NCBI GenBank assembly: GCA_015485355.1
Contig: WFTQ01000061.1
Location: 1-40,327 of the forward strand
From: a bacterium
Lineage (GTDB): Bacteria; Calditrichota; Calditrichia; RBG-13-44-9; J042
Length of the DNA stretch: 40,327 bases
Direction: 5' to 3'
Shown here: positions 7,029 through 17,246 of the stretch, piece after piece
How positions within the stretch are numbered: the first letter of the stretch is position 1
Layout: each line of letters begins with the position of its first letter
The notes under the pieces: generated by a model
What the model saw: the letters and a program-made list of their open reading frames with translations, nothing else
The model's database searches: none
What the model was told of the DNA's origin: nothing
Position numbers and translations under genes: made by a program

Positions 7029-9518
7029 TTATAAAATTTCTATGGGATCCACATCAATTTGGATGGCCACCGGCCATTTTCTTACTTCAGGATTTTTATA
7101 AATACCCTCTCGAATGAGCTTGCGAAGGAAACTCATAGACGGGTCTTCTTGGCGAGGTTGCTTGACCAATATCTGATATCGATACCGATGGTTGATTTTT
7201 ACCAACGGTGCCGGAGCCGGGCCCATCACCACATAATTCCGCCCCTTTTTCTGATCGGTCAGGAAAGAAGCGATCACCTTTCCATAGGCAACGACTTGAT
7301 CTTCCTGCTTGCCTATCACCCGCAGAAGAATCAAGCGGGCGAAAGGAGGATACTTCAACGTTTTCCGGGTTTCCATTTCCCGCTCATAAAATTTTAAATA
7401 ATCGTGAGCGGCCAGGTAACGAAAAATGTAATGCCGGGGATCGAACGTTTGGATGACGACTTCCCCTCCGCCAGCGCCCCTGCCGGCCCTTCCGGCTGCC
7501 TGCACCAGCAGTTGAAAGACTTTTTCCGATGAGCGAAAGTCCGGGAAATTCAGTCCCTGGTCGGCCGAAATGATGCCTACCAGGGTAACCCGTTGAAAAT
7601 CCAGTCCCTTGGCAATCATTTTAGTCCCGATCAGAATATCGGCATCTCCCCTGCGAAATTTTTCCAAAATGGAGGCATGACCAAACTTCCCCCCGGTCGT
7701 ATCCTGATCCATGCGCAGCGTCCGGGCATAAGGAAAAACCGCCGACACTTCCTGCTCAATTTTCTGAGTACCCACTCCTTTGTACAGCAAATCGATGCCC
7801 TGGCAATGAGGGCACCCATCGGGCGCGGACTCTTGATGCCCGCAGTAATGGCACCGCATCCGTCGATCGCTGATATGATAGGTCAGAGTAATCTCGCAAT
7901 TGGGGCAACGGGCGACATACCCGCAATCCTGGCACTGAATATACGGCGCAAACCCCCGACGGTTTTGCAGCAACATGACCTGTTCCCTGCTTATCAGGCG
8001 AGCCTCGATCTTTAACTTCAAACTTTCCGAAAGAATGGGGGGCACCCGACTGCGTTGCCATTCGTTGCGCAGATCGATCAGTACGGTTCGGGGAAGATTC
8101 CGGATATGAATACGCTGGGACAAATGGAAATATCGGTAATTACCCGAAAACGCATTGTATAAGCTTTCGAAGCTGGGGGTGGCCGAGCCCAGTATGATGG
8201 GTATCTTGTTGAGGTAGGCCCGATACATTGCCACATCCCGGGCATGATACCGTGGAACCGCATCTGTTTGCTTATAACTCCCCTCGTGTTCTTCGTCCAC
8301 GACGATTAACCCGAGGCGGTGAAAGGGGACAAACACCACGGAGCGGGGTCCCAGTACGACGCGATAGCGGCCTTCCCGGATGCGCTGCAACACTTCCAAT
8401 CGCTCGCCACGGGAAAGGCGGCTGTGCAGCACCGCCACCGTATCCCCCAACTCCCGATAAAACCGTGCCATGGTCTGGGGGGTCAGGACAATTTCGGGAA
8501 TCAACACAATGGCCTGCTTGCCGGCCCGCAGGGCCAGGCGAATCAATTCAATATACACCTGCGTTTTACCGCTACCGGTTATACCATGCAATAGAAAGGG
8601 CCGGTAGGCAGGCGCATCCACCAAATAGGGCCGTACCTGCTGAATGAACCGCACCTGTTCCTGAGTCAATCGAATTTCCGGCGGTTCTTCCTGGAAAACC
8701 ACCGGTTGCTCTCTGGGAACCTCACTCTCGCTCACCGTCACCACGCCTTCCTTCACCAGCCGACGCACCAGAGAGGGCGAAAAGCCGGCCTCTTGCAACC
8801 TCCCCAAGGACACCGGTTCTTTGTTCGCCAGAAATTGCACCAGCTCAAAGGTGGAAGCGTACTTCTTCCCCGATCGATCCCGGTATTTCTTCTTTGCAGC
8901 TTCCGGCCACTCGTTCGGCTCCCGCAGAGCATACCGTTTTTCGGTTTTGATCGTTCGACGGGGCCGAGGCAATCGATAACGGCTTTCCACCAATCCCAGG
9001 TGTTTCAATTTGTGGATGTGATAAAGCAGATTCGATCGGGAAAGGATTTTCTCTATCGTTTGCACCGCTTGCCAGCGGTCTTTTTCCAGGACATCGAGTA
9101 TCGCCTTCTGTACCGTGGTTATTCGTTCGGGGATTTCCGAAGACGTTTTGCACACCTCCAGGCGGCTTTTGATGATGTTGGCGGCAGGATTTACCAATCG
9201 GTAAGCTTCTCCCAGATGGCAAATATAATAATGCGCTATCCAATCCAGTAAACGGATCACGTCTTGCGGCAGAAATACCTCCAAGGAGACGACGTCGGCA
9301 ATCGGTTTTAACTGTTCGACTTCCGGGACATCCCTCCGGGCGGCGGTGAATCGTTCCACCACAATGCCCGCCTCGTAACGATGACCAACCGGTACGACAA
9401 CCTGCATCCCAGGTGCAATATCCTCCCGCCATTCCGGAGGAATCCAATAGCTCAATGGTGTATCGATAGGGATTGGAACAACCACGCGGGCGATGTGAAC
9501 GAACTTTTCTTCCGACAC
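7029..9518 (-). CDS. priA: Primosomal protein N' (PriA helicase)
   Basis: PriA reloads the replicative helicase at stalled forks. The 829-residue product has the N-terminal 3'-DNA-binding domain, a winged-helix region (about 130-260), Walker A GITGSGKT at 312-319 and the DEEH box at 408-411. A zinc-binding insert has eight cysteines (529, 532, 538, 541, 556, 559, 569, 572). Late helicase motifs are also present (GTKMIAKGLDF, QAAGRAGRG). Length is slightly above the usual 730-820. The start is GTG 9518, with AGGA about eight bases upstream. The gene is followed after 30 bp by the membrane-anchored winged-helix-like gene; upstream, a 222-bp gap contains the rplI terminator. Confidence 0.97.
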   Translation of the reverse strand: MSEEKFVHIARVVVPIPIDTPLSYWIPPEWREDIAPGMQVVVPVGHRYEAGIVVERFTAARRDVPEVEQLKPIADVVSLEVFLPQDVIRLLDWIAHYYICHLGEAYRLVNPAANIIKSRLEVCKTSSEIPERITTVQKAILDVLEKDRWQAVQTIEKILSRSNLLYHIHKLKHLGLVESRYRLPRPRRTIKTEKRYALREPNEWPEAAKKKYRDRSGKKYASTFELVQFLANKEPVSLGRLQEAGFSPSLVRRLVKEGVVTVSESEVPREQPVVFQEEPPEIRLTQEQVRFIQQVRPYLVDAPAYRPFLLHGITGSGKTQVYIELIRLALRAGKQAIVLIPEIVLTPQTMARFYRELGDTVAVLHSRLSRGERLEVLQRIREGRYRVVLGPRSVVFVPFHRLGLIVVDEEHEGSYKQTDAVPRYHARDVAMYRAYLNKIPIILGSATPSFESLYNAFSGNYRYFHLSQRIHIRNLPRTVLIDLRNEWQRSRVPPILSESLKLKIEARLISREQVMLLQNRRGFAPYIQCQDCGYVARCPNCEITLTYHISDRRMRCHYCGHQESAPDGCPHCQGIDLLYKGVGTQKIEQEVSAVFPYARTLRMDQDTTGGKFGHASILEKFRRGDADILIGTKMIAKGLDFQRVTLVGIISADQGLNFPDFRSSEKVFQLLVQAAGRAGRGAGGGEVVIQTFDPRHYIFRYLAAHDYLKFYEREMETRKTLKYPPFARLILLRVIGKQEDQVVAYGKVIASFLTDQKKGRNYVVMGPAPAPLVKINHRYRYQILVKQPRQEDPSMSFLRKLIREGIYKNPEVRKWPVAIQIDVDPIEIL

Positions 9519-9670
9519 GAACGCTTTCCTGTTCTCTAACTCTCAGGGCATAAATTACAAGAGAAGTTCGATAAAATCTATCGATTTAGAAATGAAAAGG
9601 CGGGGACCCTTCCGCGACAAAGCGTGGAGGAGAATACCGGCATGATCCATGAATGTTTCTATTTTTACAA

Positions 9671-9698
9671 AAGGCCTGTTTGATTCAAAACAGGCCTT
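9671..9698 (-). terminator. Stem-loop terminator after rplI
   Basis: An 11-bp perfect stem (AAGGCCTGTTT/AAACAGGCCTT) with a six-base loop lies about 40 bp past the rplI stop. On the minus strand it is followed by TTGTAAAAA rather than a long T-run, so termination may be partial. The position, between rplI and priA, supports an operon end. Confidence 0.7.
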
Positions 9699-9740
9699 GT
9701 ATCACAGAGTTTTGGGTCTACCGACGTTTCGGGAAAAGCG

Positions 9741-10184
9741 TTATTCTTTCACCACCCACACTTTAATTTTTGCCTGAACCTCTGGATGCAGCCGGATGGG
9801 AACCGAATAGATGCCCAACTCTTTAATGGGTTCTTCCAGTTCGATTTTTCGGCGATCAATTTCGACACCCTGTTCTTTCAGCGCATCTGCAATATTTTGA
9901 CTGGTGACCGAACCGAACATCTTGTCTTCTTCGCCGACGGTAACGGCGATGGTTACCGAAACATTTTCCAGTTTTTTGGCCATTACTTCGGCCTGTTTTT
10001 TTTCTTTTTGCAGTTTCTGCTGCTTCTGTTTTTTCTCTTCGGCCAGGATTTTCAAATAGTTGGATTTGGCGGGGTAAGCAATTTGCTTGGGAATCAAATA
10101 ATTTCGAGCAAATCCGGCTTTCACCTCCACAATATCGCCCGCCTTCCCCAGCCGTTCATGATCTTCGCGTAAAATGATTTTCAT
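9741..10184 (-). CDS. rplI: 50S ribosomal protein L9
   Basis: A 147-residue L9. It starts with the typical MKIILREDHERLGKAGDIVEV segment and the conserved GFARNYLIP rRNA-binding motif, followed by a long Lys/Gln/Glu connecting helix (about 45-75) and a C-terminal domain. I chose ATG 10184 because GAGGGG lies four bases upstream; the frame is open four codons farther, but those do not belong to the family. It is the last gene of the rpsF-rpsR-rplI operon and is followed by a stem-loop terminator. L9 stabilises the ribosome near the L1 stalk and limits frameshifting. Confidence 0.97.
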   Translation of the reverse strand: MKIILREDHERLGKAGDIVEVKAGFARNYLIPKQIAYPAKSNYLKILAEEKKQKQQKLQKEKKQAEVMAKKLENVSVTIAVTVGEEDKMFGSVTSQNIADALKEQGVEIDRRKIELEEPIKELGIYSVPIRLHPEVQAKIKVWVVKE

Positions 10185-10217
10185 AATTCCCCTCACTCTG
10201 CTTTGCGGTGGTAAAAC

Positions 10218-10445
10218 CTATCGTGGAATATCGGATACAAACGGGATCAATGCCAGATGGCGGGCCCGTTTAATGGCCTGAGCCAGTTGGCGTTGATGTT
10301 GAGCACAATTCCCCGAGGTTCGCCGGGGAACGATTTTTCCCTGCTCCGTTAAAAACCGTACCAGACGCTTCTCTTCCCGAAAATCGATGAACACATCCCC
10401 ATTTTCACAAAAACGACAAATTCTTTTCTTCTTCCCGCGCAACAT
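10218..10445 (-). CDS. rpsR: 30S ribosomal protein S18
   Basis: A 75-residue S18 of normal length. The core motifs are RICRFCENG near the start, then [15 protein letters not shown], and [20 protein letters not shown], which contacts 16S rRNA and S6. An in-frame ATG at 10463 immediately follows the rpsF stop, but the family start fits ATG 10445, which has AGAGG ten bases upstream. The rpsF-rpsR order is classic. No ssb gene lies between them, unlike in many bacteria. The paired Cys residues (RICRFC) near the N-terminus resemble the C+ form of ribosomal proteins that can hold zinc. Confidence 0.96.
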   Translation of the reverse strand: MLRGKKKRICRFCENGDVFIDFREEKRLVRFLTEQGKIVPRRTSGNCAQHQRQLAQAIKRARHLALIPFVSDIPR

Positions 10446-10464
10446 GTTGTGTAATCCTCTCATT

Positions 10465-11034
10465 TTACTCTTCTTTCTTTGTTTTCTTTTCGGTGGAAGG
10501 TTTGTCCTCGGTGGCTGTTACCGGGGCGTTTACACGGTCCTTAGAGGATTCCGTTTTCTGAGCTTCCTGGTCGGCTTTTGCTTCGGCCACCGATGCTTGG
10601 GTTTCGGGAGTCTCTTCGGCCGCCGGCTCGGTCTTCTTTTCTTCGGCGGCCCGGGCCTCCGCGGCGGCCTTAATCTCTGCCGCCCGGGCCTCTATCTTGG
10701 CTTTTTCCCCAGCCTTTTTGGCCCGCTGGATGAGTTCTTTCTTATCCACCACATAGGTCAAATACCGCAAAACCCGATCGTTCATGCGGTATTCCTGTTC
10801 CAGCGTATAGGGAATGTTCAGGCGACTGTTAGCGGTGAATTCGATTTCCACATAATACCCATGGGTCTTTTTCTGGATAGGATAGGCCAGACGACGTTTT
10901 CCCCAGCGGTTGATCTTTTTGACGATTCCACCGTGATCTTCGATGAGTTGCTGAATTCGGCTGGAAACGGTCTCCACTTCTTCGGGGTTTTGCGAAATGT
11001 CCACAACAAAGATGCTACAATACAACTTTTCCAT
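10465..11034 (-). CDS. rpsF: 30S ribosomal protein S6 with long charged C-terminal tail
   Basis: Residues 1 to about 98 form a standard S6 ferredoxin-like fold: YCSIFVVD at the start, [19 protein letters not shown], then [19 protein letters not shown]. From about residue 99 to 189 the protein continues as a low-complexity Ala/Glu/Lys/Thr tail, nearly doubling the usual length of 95-135. The tail is presumably disordered and ends in Lys/Glu. In E. coli, RimK adds glutamates to S6 after translation; here an acidic/basic tail is already encoded. ATG 11034 follows GGAGGAGG. First gene of the rpsF-rpsR-rplI operon. Confidence 0.95.
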   Translation of the reverse strand: MEKLYCSIFVVDISQNPEEVETVSSRIQQLIEDHGGIVKKINRWGKRRLAYPIQKKTHGYYVEIEFTANSRLNIPYTLEQEYRMNDRVLRYLTYVVDKKELIQRAKKAGEKAKIEARAAEIKAAAEARAAEEKKTEPAAEETPETQASVAEAKADQEAQKTESSKDRVNAPVTATEDKPSTEKKTKKEE

Positions 11035-11108
11035 AACACCTCCTCCGGTCTTTAGGCCCTGCCCAACGGCGGACAGGACAGGATGGTTATCGGTTCTCCT
11101 TTTTACAA

Positions 11109-11138
11109 GGCGGGCAAAATATAGGTATTTTGCCCGCC
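11109..11138 (-). terminator. Stem-loop terminator after hppA
   Basis: A 13-bp perfect stem (GGCGGGCAAAATA and its complement) with a four-base loop lies 15 bp past the hppA stop. As with the rplI stem, the minus strand continues TTGTAAAAA instead of a run of T. It separates hppA from rpsF. Confidence 0.75.
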
Positions 11139-11153
11139 GGATACAATCGATTT

Positions 11154-13199
<2,046 letters not shown>

Positions 13200-13215
13200 C
13201 GCCAACCCTCCTACA

Positions 13216-13791
13216 TTAGTTATCCACCAGAACATTTTTATTAAAACGATTCATCGCCGCCGCTATGCCGTGGGCGATAAACACTTTCACGGCCTCTGCC
13301 GCCTGCTCCAACAGGAACGGCAATTGTTCTCTTTCCTGGGAATTAAAGGGAGAGAGCACATATTGACTGGCATCGGTGTAATGATCCCCGATGCCGATGC
13401 GTAACCGGGGAATTTGCTGGGTCCCCAGAGCGTTGATAATAGAACGCAACCCTTTTTGTCCCCCATCGCTGCCTCCGGGACGCAGGCGCAGTACGCCAAA
13501 CGGTAATTGCAGATCATCCAGCACGATCAACATGCGAGCATAATCGCCAAGCTGGTATCTGTTTACCGCCCGTTTAACCGCTTCACCGCTGTGGTTCATA
13601 TACGTTATGGGTTTCACAAACACAATTGTCTTTTGTCGCCAACGGGTCGATGCTTCGAAAAAAAGCCCCTCCCTCAGGCGAAACGAGAGACCTAACATCC
13701 GGGATAATTCATCTATGACCATGAATCCCACATTATGCCGGGTGTCTGCATACTGTGGGCCGGGATTTCCAAGGCCAACAATCAGGTACAC
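13216..13791 (-). CDS. pth: Peptidyl-tRNA hydrolase
   Basis: Pth frees tRNA from peptidyl-tRNAs dropped by the ribosome. The 191-residue product has [21 protein letters not shown], giving the conserved Asn (residue 9) and catalytic His (19). It also has [13 protein letters not shown] with the substrate-binding Asn, and [27 protein letters not shown]. The start is GTG 13791, with GGATAAAG just upstream. The rplY-pth pairing is widespread. The gap to rplY is 46 bp, so cotranscription is likely. Confidence 0.97.
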   Translation of the reverse strand: MYLIVGLGNPGPQYADTRHNVGFMVIDELSRMLGLSFRLREGLFFEASTRWRQKTIVFVKPITYMNHSGEAVKRAVNRYQLGDYARMLIVLDDLQLPFGVLRLRPGGSDGGQKGLRSIINALGTQQIPRLRIGIGDHYTDASQYVLSPFNSQEREQLPFLLEQAAEAVKVFIAHGIAAAMNRFNKNVLVDN

Positions 13792-13837
13792 GCTTTATCC
13801 TGTTTACATTGGGCCCAACCGCAAAGGGCGCCTGGAA

Positions 13838-14482
13838 TTATTCGCCCTCTTCCTTTTCTTCCTTCTTGCCGGTAATCACTTCCGGTTCGGGCATCTCTTC
13901 TTCCAGGGCTTCGGCCGCTTCCGCCACCGCTTCCTCCACCCTTGGCGCCTCGATGACCAAGATCACTTCATGGGGATCGTCTAAAATGCGAATATTTTCG
14001 AAAGACAGATCCTTCACATGCAGGGCATCCCCAATTTTAAAACCACTCACATCGATCTCCAGCTGTTCCGGTAGATGACTGGGCAGACATTCAATCTCCA
14101 ACTCCCGAATCATATGCTCCAACAGCCCACCTTCCTTCACCCCTTTCGGCGTTCCCCGAAGCACCAAAGGCACGGTGACGGCTATCTTTTCGCCCATGGT
14201 AACACCCTGAAAATCCACATGGACCACCTCATCGGTCACCGGATGATACTGAACGTCTTTTAACACACATTTGAGGGGCTTTTGATTCCCTTCGATATGA
14301 ATGTCCACCAATCCATGGGTATGGGAGAGAAAATATTGCAAATCCTTTTTGTCGAATGTCAGGTGGAGGGCGGGTTTTCCTTTTTCATAGAATACCCCCG
14401 GCACCAGGCCGTTTCGGCGCAGCCTTTTTGAAGATTTTTTGCCCACCAGTGCTCTTTTACGAGCCTTTATTAAAACCGTCAT
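13838..14482 (-). CDS. rplY: 50S ribosomal protein L25 (CTC/TL5 type)
   Basis: A 214-residue two-domain L25 of the general-stress CTC/TL5 type. It has an N-terminal 5S-rRNA-binding domain (ARKRALVGKKSSKRLRRNGLVPGVFY near the start, VDFQ near 93) and a C-terminal beta domain (about 100-190). It ends in an acidic tail rich in Glu. ATG 14482 is preceded by AGGAG with good spacing. The gene lies only about 23 bp downstream of a strong terminator that follows tRNA-Gln, so there is no room for a promoter of its own. Expression probably comes from readthrough of that terminator. Confidence 0.96.
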   Translation of the reverse strand: MTVLIKARKRALVGKKSSKRLRRNGLVPGVFYEKGKPALHLTFDKKDLQYFLSHTHGLVDIHIEGNQKPLKCVLKDVQYHPVTDEVVHVDFQGVTMGEKIAVTVPLVLRGTPKGVKEGGLLEHMIRELEIECLPSHLPEQLEIDVSGFKIGDALHVKDLSFENIRILDDPHEVILVIEAPRVEEAVAEAAEALEEEMPEPEVITGKKEEKEEGE

Positions 14483-14505
14483 AGCCTCTCCTTTATTACT
14501 TAATG

Positions 14506-14530
14506 AAAAAATGCAAGCGAGATGCTTGCA
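14506..14530 (-). terminator. Rho-independent terminator between tRNA-Gln and rplY
   Basis: On the minus strand the stem TGCAAGC, loop ATCTC and stem GCTTGCA are followed directly by six T. It starts 16 bases after the tRNA 3' end and finishes about 23 bases before the rplY ATG. It probably ends most tRNA-Gln transcripts and lets a fraction through into rplY. Confidence 0.85.
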
Positions 14531-14545
14531 ATCCTTTTACCGAAG

Positions 14546-14617
14546 CTGGGGTGGGAGGATTCGAACCTCCGAATGCCGGGACCAAAACCCGGTGCCTTAC
14601 CGCTTGGCTACACCCCA
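14546..14617 (-). tRNA. tRNA-Gln (anticodon TTG)
   Basis: The minus strand folds into a full cloverleaf of 72 nt. It has a seven-pair acceptor stem starting TGGGGTG, a D-loop with AGCCAAGCGGTAAGGC, and an anticodon stem CCGGG/CCCGG around loop TTTTGGT. The T-arm is GGAGG-TTCGAAT-CCTCC. The discriminator base is G and no CCA is encoded. Anticodon TTG reads CAA/CAG glutamine codons. A good promoter lies upstream and a terminator just downstream. Confidence 0.96.
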
Positions 14618-14650
14618 GTAAATGAGATACCACATAAAATTCAGACAATA

Positions 14651-14679
14651 AATTTACAGTGGCATAAAAAAGTTGTCAA
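14651..14679 (-). promoter_or_regulatory. Sigma-70-type promoter for tRNA-Gln
   Basis: On the minus strand a perfect -35 TTGACA (14674-14679) is separated by 17 bases from TAAATT (14651-14656). Transcription would begin near 14644, about 27 bases before the tRNA. It probably also supplies readthrough transcripts for rplY and pth. Confidence 0.7.
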
Positions 14680-14814
14680 GACAATTGTAAAATTGATCGT
14701 GTCTATGATTTGACTCCCAATAGAGGGAACCGAAGCGACTTCAAAAAGGCTTCGTTGCCTCATAATTTACATTACCCATAATCGTGGAACCCGATTATGA
14801 ACAACGAAACCTAA

Positions 14815-15250
14815 AAGGCATATTTCGAGGAGATTCTACTGCGCTATGGAACCACCCGCCGCAAGGAGAAACAGCGCATTCGGGATGAGTTCGGGATCAA
14901 TTGTGGATATCATCGCAAATACACCATTCGATTATAGAATCAGGCCTCCCCAAGAACCTCTGAGAGTCCCGAGAAGCGGGGCTCCGGAGCTCAATACAAT
15001 GCCCCTTTAATCTTTGATGGGCTTAAGTACTGTGGGAAACGTACCCATTTTCCGTACCCAAAACGCTTAAAGGTCATTGCGGGCCTTTGGCTGCTCTTTC
15101 CGTTTTTCTATCTGCTCGACACAGAAGGAAAGACTTCTCGGCCGTCACTGACCGATTAACGAAACCCATAAGGAAACACTATTTAAAAATCGGCGTGGCG
15201 ACCATCCAACGATCGGCCTCTCGAACACCATGAACATAGGCAGATACGTA
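14815..15250 (+). pseudogene. Degraded transposase (integrase-core type) N-terminal fragment
   Basis: A plus-strand frame from 14815 reads FEEILLRYGTTRRKEKQRI and then DEFGINCGYHRKYTIRL. This is the helix-turn-helix region typical of transposases whose next part reads GYHRKYAIRLL. An in-frame TAG at 14935 interrupts it, and the same frame continues with an APLIFDGLKYC...PYPKRLKVI...LWLLFPF segment that matches the next conserved stretch. It stops at TAA 15157. A shifted frame then carries a KIGVATIQR segment resembling the following ISPATIDR motif. No catalytic DDE core remains in the window. Clearly a dead insertion-sequence remnant; the family assignment is from memory and ends are approximate. 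Confidence 0.7.
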
Positions 15251-15343
15251 GGAACACCCCAAAACCCCTTTTCAATGTATCCTGGATTGTCCCCACATAT
15301 CCGATAAGACAAAAGAAAAACAATCCGATTTGCTCAATCCCCT

Positions 15344-15925
15344 TTAATGATAGGCGACAGGAAACAACGAACGGAGCACCATAACAGAAATTATTCCTCT
15401 ATTCGCTCCGCTCTTTATCCAGCCAGTGTGCCACGCCGGCAAACGCAAAGTAAAAAACATCGCTGACGCCGCCATCGCAGTGACAGTGGACCCGAGGGGC
15501 GGCGGGAAAATATTCACCGCATTAACAATCAGCATCAGGCCGATAAAGAACACCATTCCATATCTTCCCCAGAAGGTTGTTCCCTGGTTTTCGGTACCAT
15601 ACAACCTCAAACCGATTAACAGCAGGATGGCTTCCAGCAGATAAGTGGCCACGGCGTTGTTCCACAGGCCAAATCCCAATTTGGGGGAGGCATCGGTAGA
15701 TACCGGCAAGCCCGGTGTGTGGACAATTAAGTCCAGAAACCAATGGGACAGCACCGCGATGGCAACCACCAGGGCGATGCGTTTTCGGTTGCCATTCCAT
15801 TTAAACGGAAAAAAGCGGATGAAAAGATAAACTGCTGCCGTCCACGGGACGGAGGCGACCGGACTGTGCATAAAGGGCATGTATTCCAGAACAAAATGGG
15901 TGGATGCAGTGTAATGCTCCACCAT
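15344..15925 (-). pseudogene. Truncated and frameshifted multi-spanning membrane protein
   Basis: The product has four or five hydrophobic helices and the motif SHWFLDLIVHTPGLP, which is seen in a family of small integral membrane proteins sometimes labelled metal-dependent hydrolase or permease. Relative to family members I remember, the first 45 or so residues (a GHFAVG... start) are missing. The C-terminus also departs from the family after residue 157. If the A6 run at 15452-15457 had one more base, the frame would continue FAFAGVAHWLDKERSE and stop at 15399, matching the usual ending. The gene starts one base after the TorD-type stop. It is probably a decaying gene next to the transposase remnant, though a sequencing error in the run is possible. 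Confidence 0.6.
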
Positions 15926-15926
15926 T

Positions 15927-16529
15927 TTAAACCGCTCTCCTTTTAATTAAATCTACCATCAACTCGGCACAATAACTATAAAACGGATGCGTTTCCGCCT
16001 TCTTTATCTCCTTGCTTAACATGGGTATCCACCTCCGCATATGCACTCTGATAAAATTTTCCCGCATTTCAAGCCAATTTGATTCCCGGGATGTGAGATA
16101 TTGATAGGTCAAATAATAAAGGAATTCCCATTCCAGTGCCACGTGATCGGGTATTTCCTTAGGACCATCTCCTGGCTTTAAACCCGCTTCCACATATCGT
16201 TCAGCAACCCAAAAACTGGTTGCACCCATGACCTTATGGTCAGGTTCCAAATAAAAAGAAGCGTAAGGGGGGGCCAAAATTTCAAATGGCCCTAAAAACA
16301 AGCGAGCATATGCGAGAGATAATGCTTCTTTGTCATTGAGAGCAGTTTTCCAGAGATCTGCAAATTTTTGGATGGCGGGAACCCATTCTGGAGGCGCTTT
16401 TACCATTAGTTTGCGTAAATTCTCCGGTTCTTCTCCACTCATATTTAATGGAGAAGAGAACCCGCCAGAGATAAATCTTGCGAGTTCTCCCCAAACATAT
16501 TGGCTATTGAAATCATCTTTATCCAACAT
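15927..16529 (-). CDS. arrD: TorD/DmsD-family molybdoenzyme chaperone (ArrD-like)
   Basis: An all-helical protein of about 200 residues with the TorD-family pattern: ARLFLGPFEILAPPYASFYLEP in the middle and, later, PDHVALEWEFLYYLTYQYL. Such chaperones bind the twin-arginine signal of a molybdoenzyme and hold it until cofactor insertion is complete. I chose ATG 16529, which has AAGGA seven bases upstream directly after the arrB stop. ATG 16565, inside arrB and also with a purine-rich site, would add 12 residues. Its place right after arrA and arrB makes ArrA the obvious client. The symbol follows the arrCABD convention and rests on context. Confidence 0.85.
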   Translation of the reverse strand: MLDKDDFNSQYVWGELARFISGGFSSPLNMSGEEPENLRKLMVKAPPEWVPAIQKFADLWKTALNDKEALSLAYARLFLGPFEILAPPYASFYLEPDHKVMGATSFWVAERYVEAGLKPGDGPKEIPDHVALEWEFLYYLTYQYLTSRESNWLEMRENFIRVHMRRWIPMLSKEIKKAETHPFYSYCAELMVDLIKRRAV

Positions 16530-16539
16530 AGATCGTTCC

Positions 16540-17232
16540 TTAGAATTCTCCAATGTAGAGGACATTTGGCTCCGTTCCTTTCTCTGGTTTAAGTACGCGT
16601 GCATGATTTTTGGCTAATACCTTACTCACCTCGCTATTGGGATCGTTTCGATCTCCAAAAATCCGCGCATTGGCCGGGCAGGCTTCCACACATGCCGGCG
16701 GCAATCCCTTCGCCAGGCGGTGATCGCAGAAGGTGCACTTTTCCACCACTCCCCGCGGTCGAATTCCTGGTAAAGTGGCTTCCCGTTCCGGATTGTAATA
16801 TCCCACTGGAACACCCAATTTCTTCTGAATTCCAGGTTGAGATGAGGTACATTCAGGAATTAAAGGTTCCAGAAACTCTTCCCGTACCAATGGCTCTTTG
16901 TCATTAAAATAAATAACATCATAAGGGCATGCAATCCGGCATGCTGCACAACCAATACATTTACTTGGGTCGTGCATTGTGATACCATTGTCCAGCTTAT
17001 GCATCGCGGTTGTTGGGCATGCTGCTACACAGGGTGCATTGGAGCAATGGTTACACAAGGTGGGGATATATCGGTATTTCACATCCGGAAATTTACCCAC
17101 TGTTTCGATGATATGGTTGGACCAGGCGAAGCTTGCCGGTACGTTATTCTCCACCTTGCAGGCAATATCACAAGCAGAGCAACCCACGCACGCCTCTAAG
17201 TCTATTACCATGCAATATTGAACTTTACCCAT
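16540..17232 (-). CDS. arrB: Arsenate reductase iron-sulfur subunit ArrB (four [4Fe-4S])
   Basis: A 230-residue electron-transfer subunit of the DmsB/PsrB/ArrB type. Four ferredoxin-like cysteine sets are visible: C-x2-C-x2-C-x3-C at residues 15-25, then CNHCSNAPCVAACP, CIGCAACRIACP and CTFCDH...CVEACP. There is no signal peptide; partners of this type are carried across the membrane with the Tat substrate. It would pass electrons from the quinol-oxidising membrane subunit to ArrA. It starts 15 bp after arrA, with AAGGA before ATG 17232. Family members serve many substrates, so the arsenate assignment comes from the adjacent catalytic subunit. Confidence 0.9.
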   Translation of the reverse strand: MGKVQYCMVIDLEACVGCSACDIACKVENNVPASFAWSNHIIETVGKFPDVKYRYIPTLCNHCSNAPCVAACPTTAMHKLDNGITMHDPSKCIGCAACRIACPYDVIYFNDKEPLVREEFLEPLIPECTSSQPGIQKKLGVPVGYYNPEREATLPGIRPRGVVEKCTFCDHRLAKGLPPACVEACPANARIFGDRNDPNSEVSKVLAKNHARVLKPEKGTEPNVLYIGEF

Positions 17233-17246
17233 AGTTCACCGTCCTT

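Noticed and set aside
14546-15930. tRNA-Gln as attachment site of an integrated element
   Set aside because: No copy of the tRNA 3' end was found on the far side of the arr genes (26-28 kb), and no integrase gene is present.
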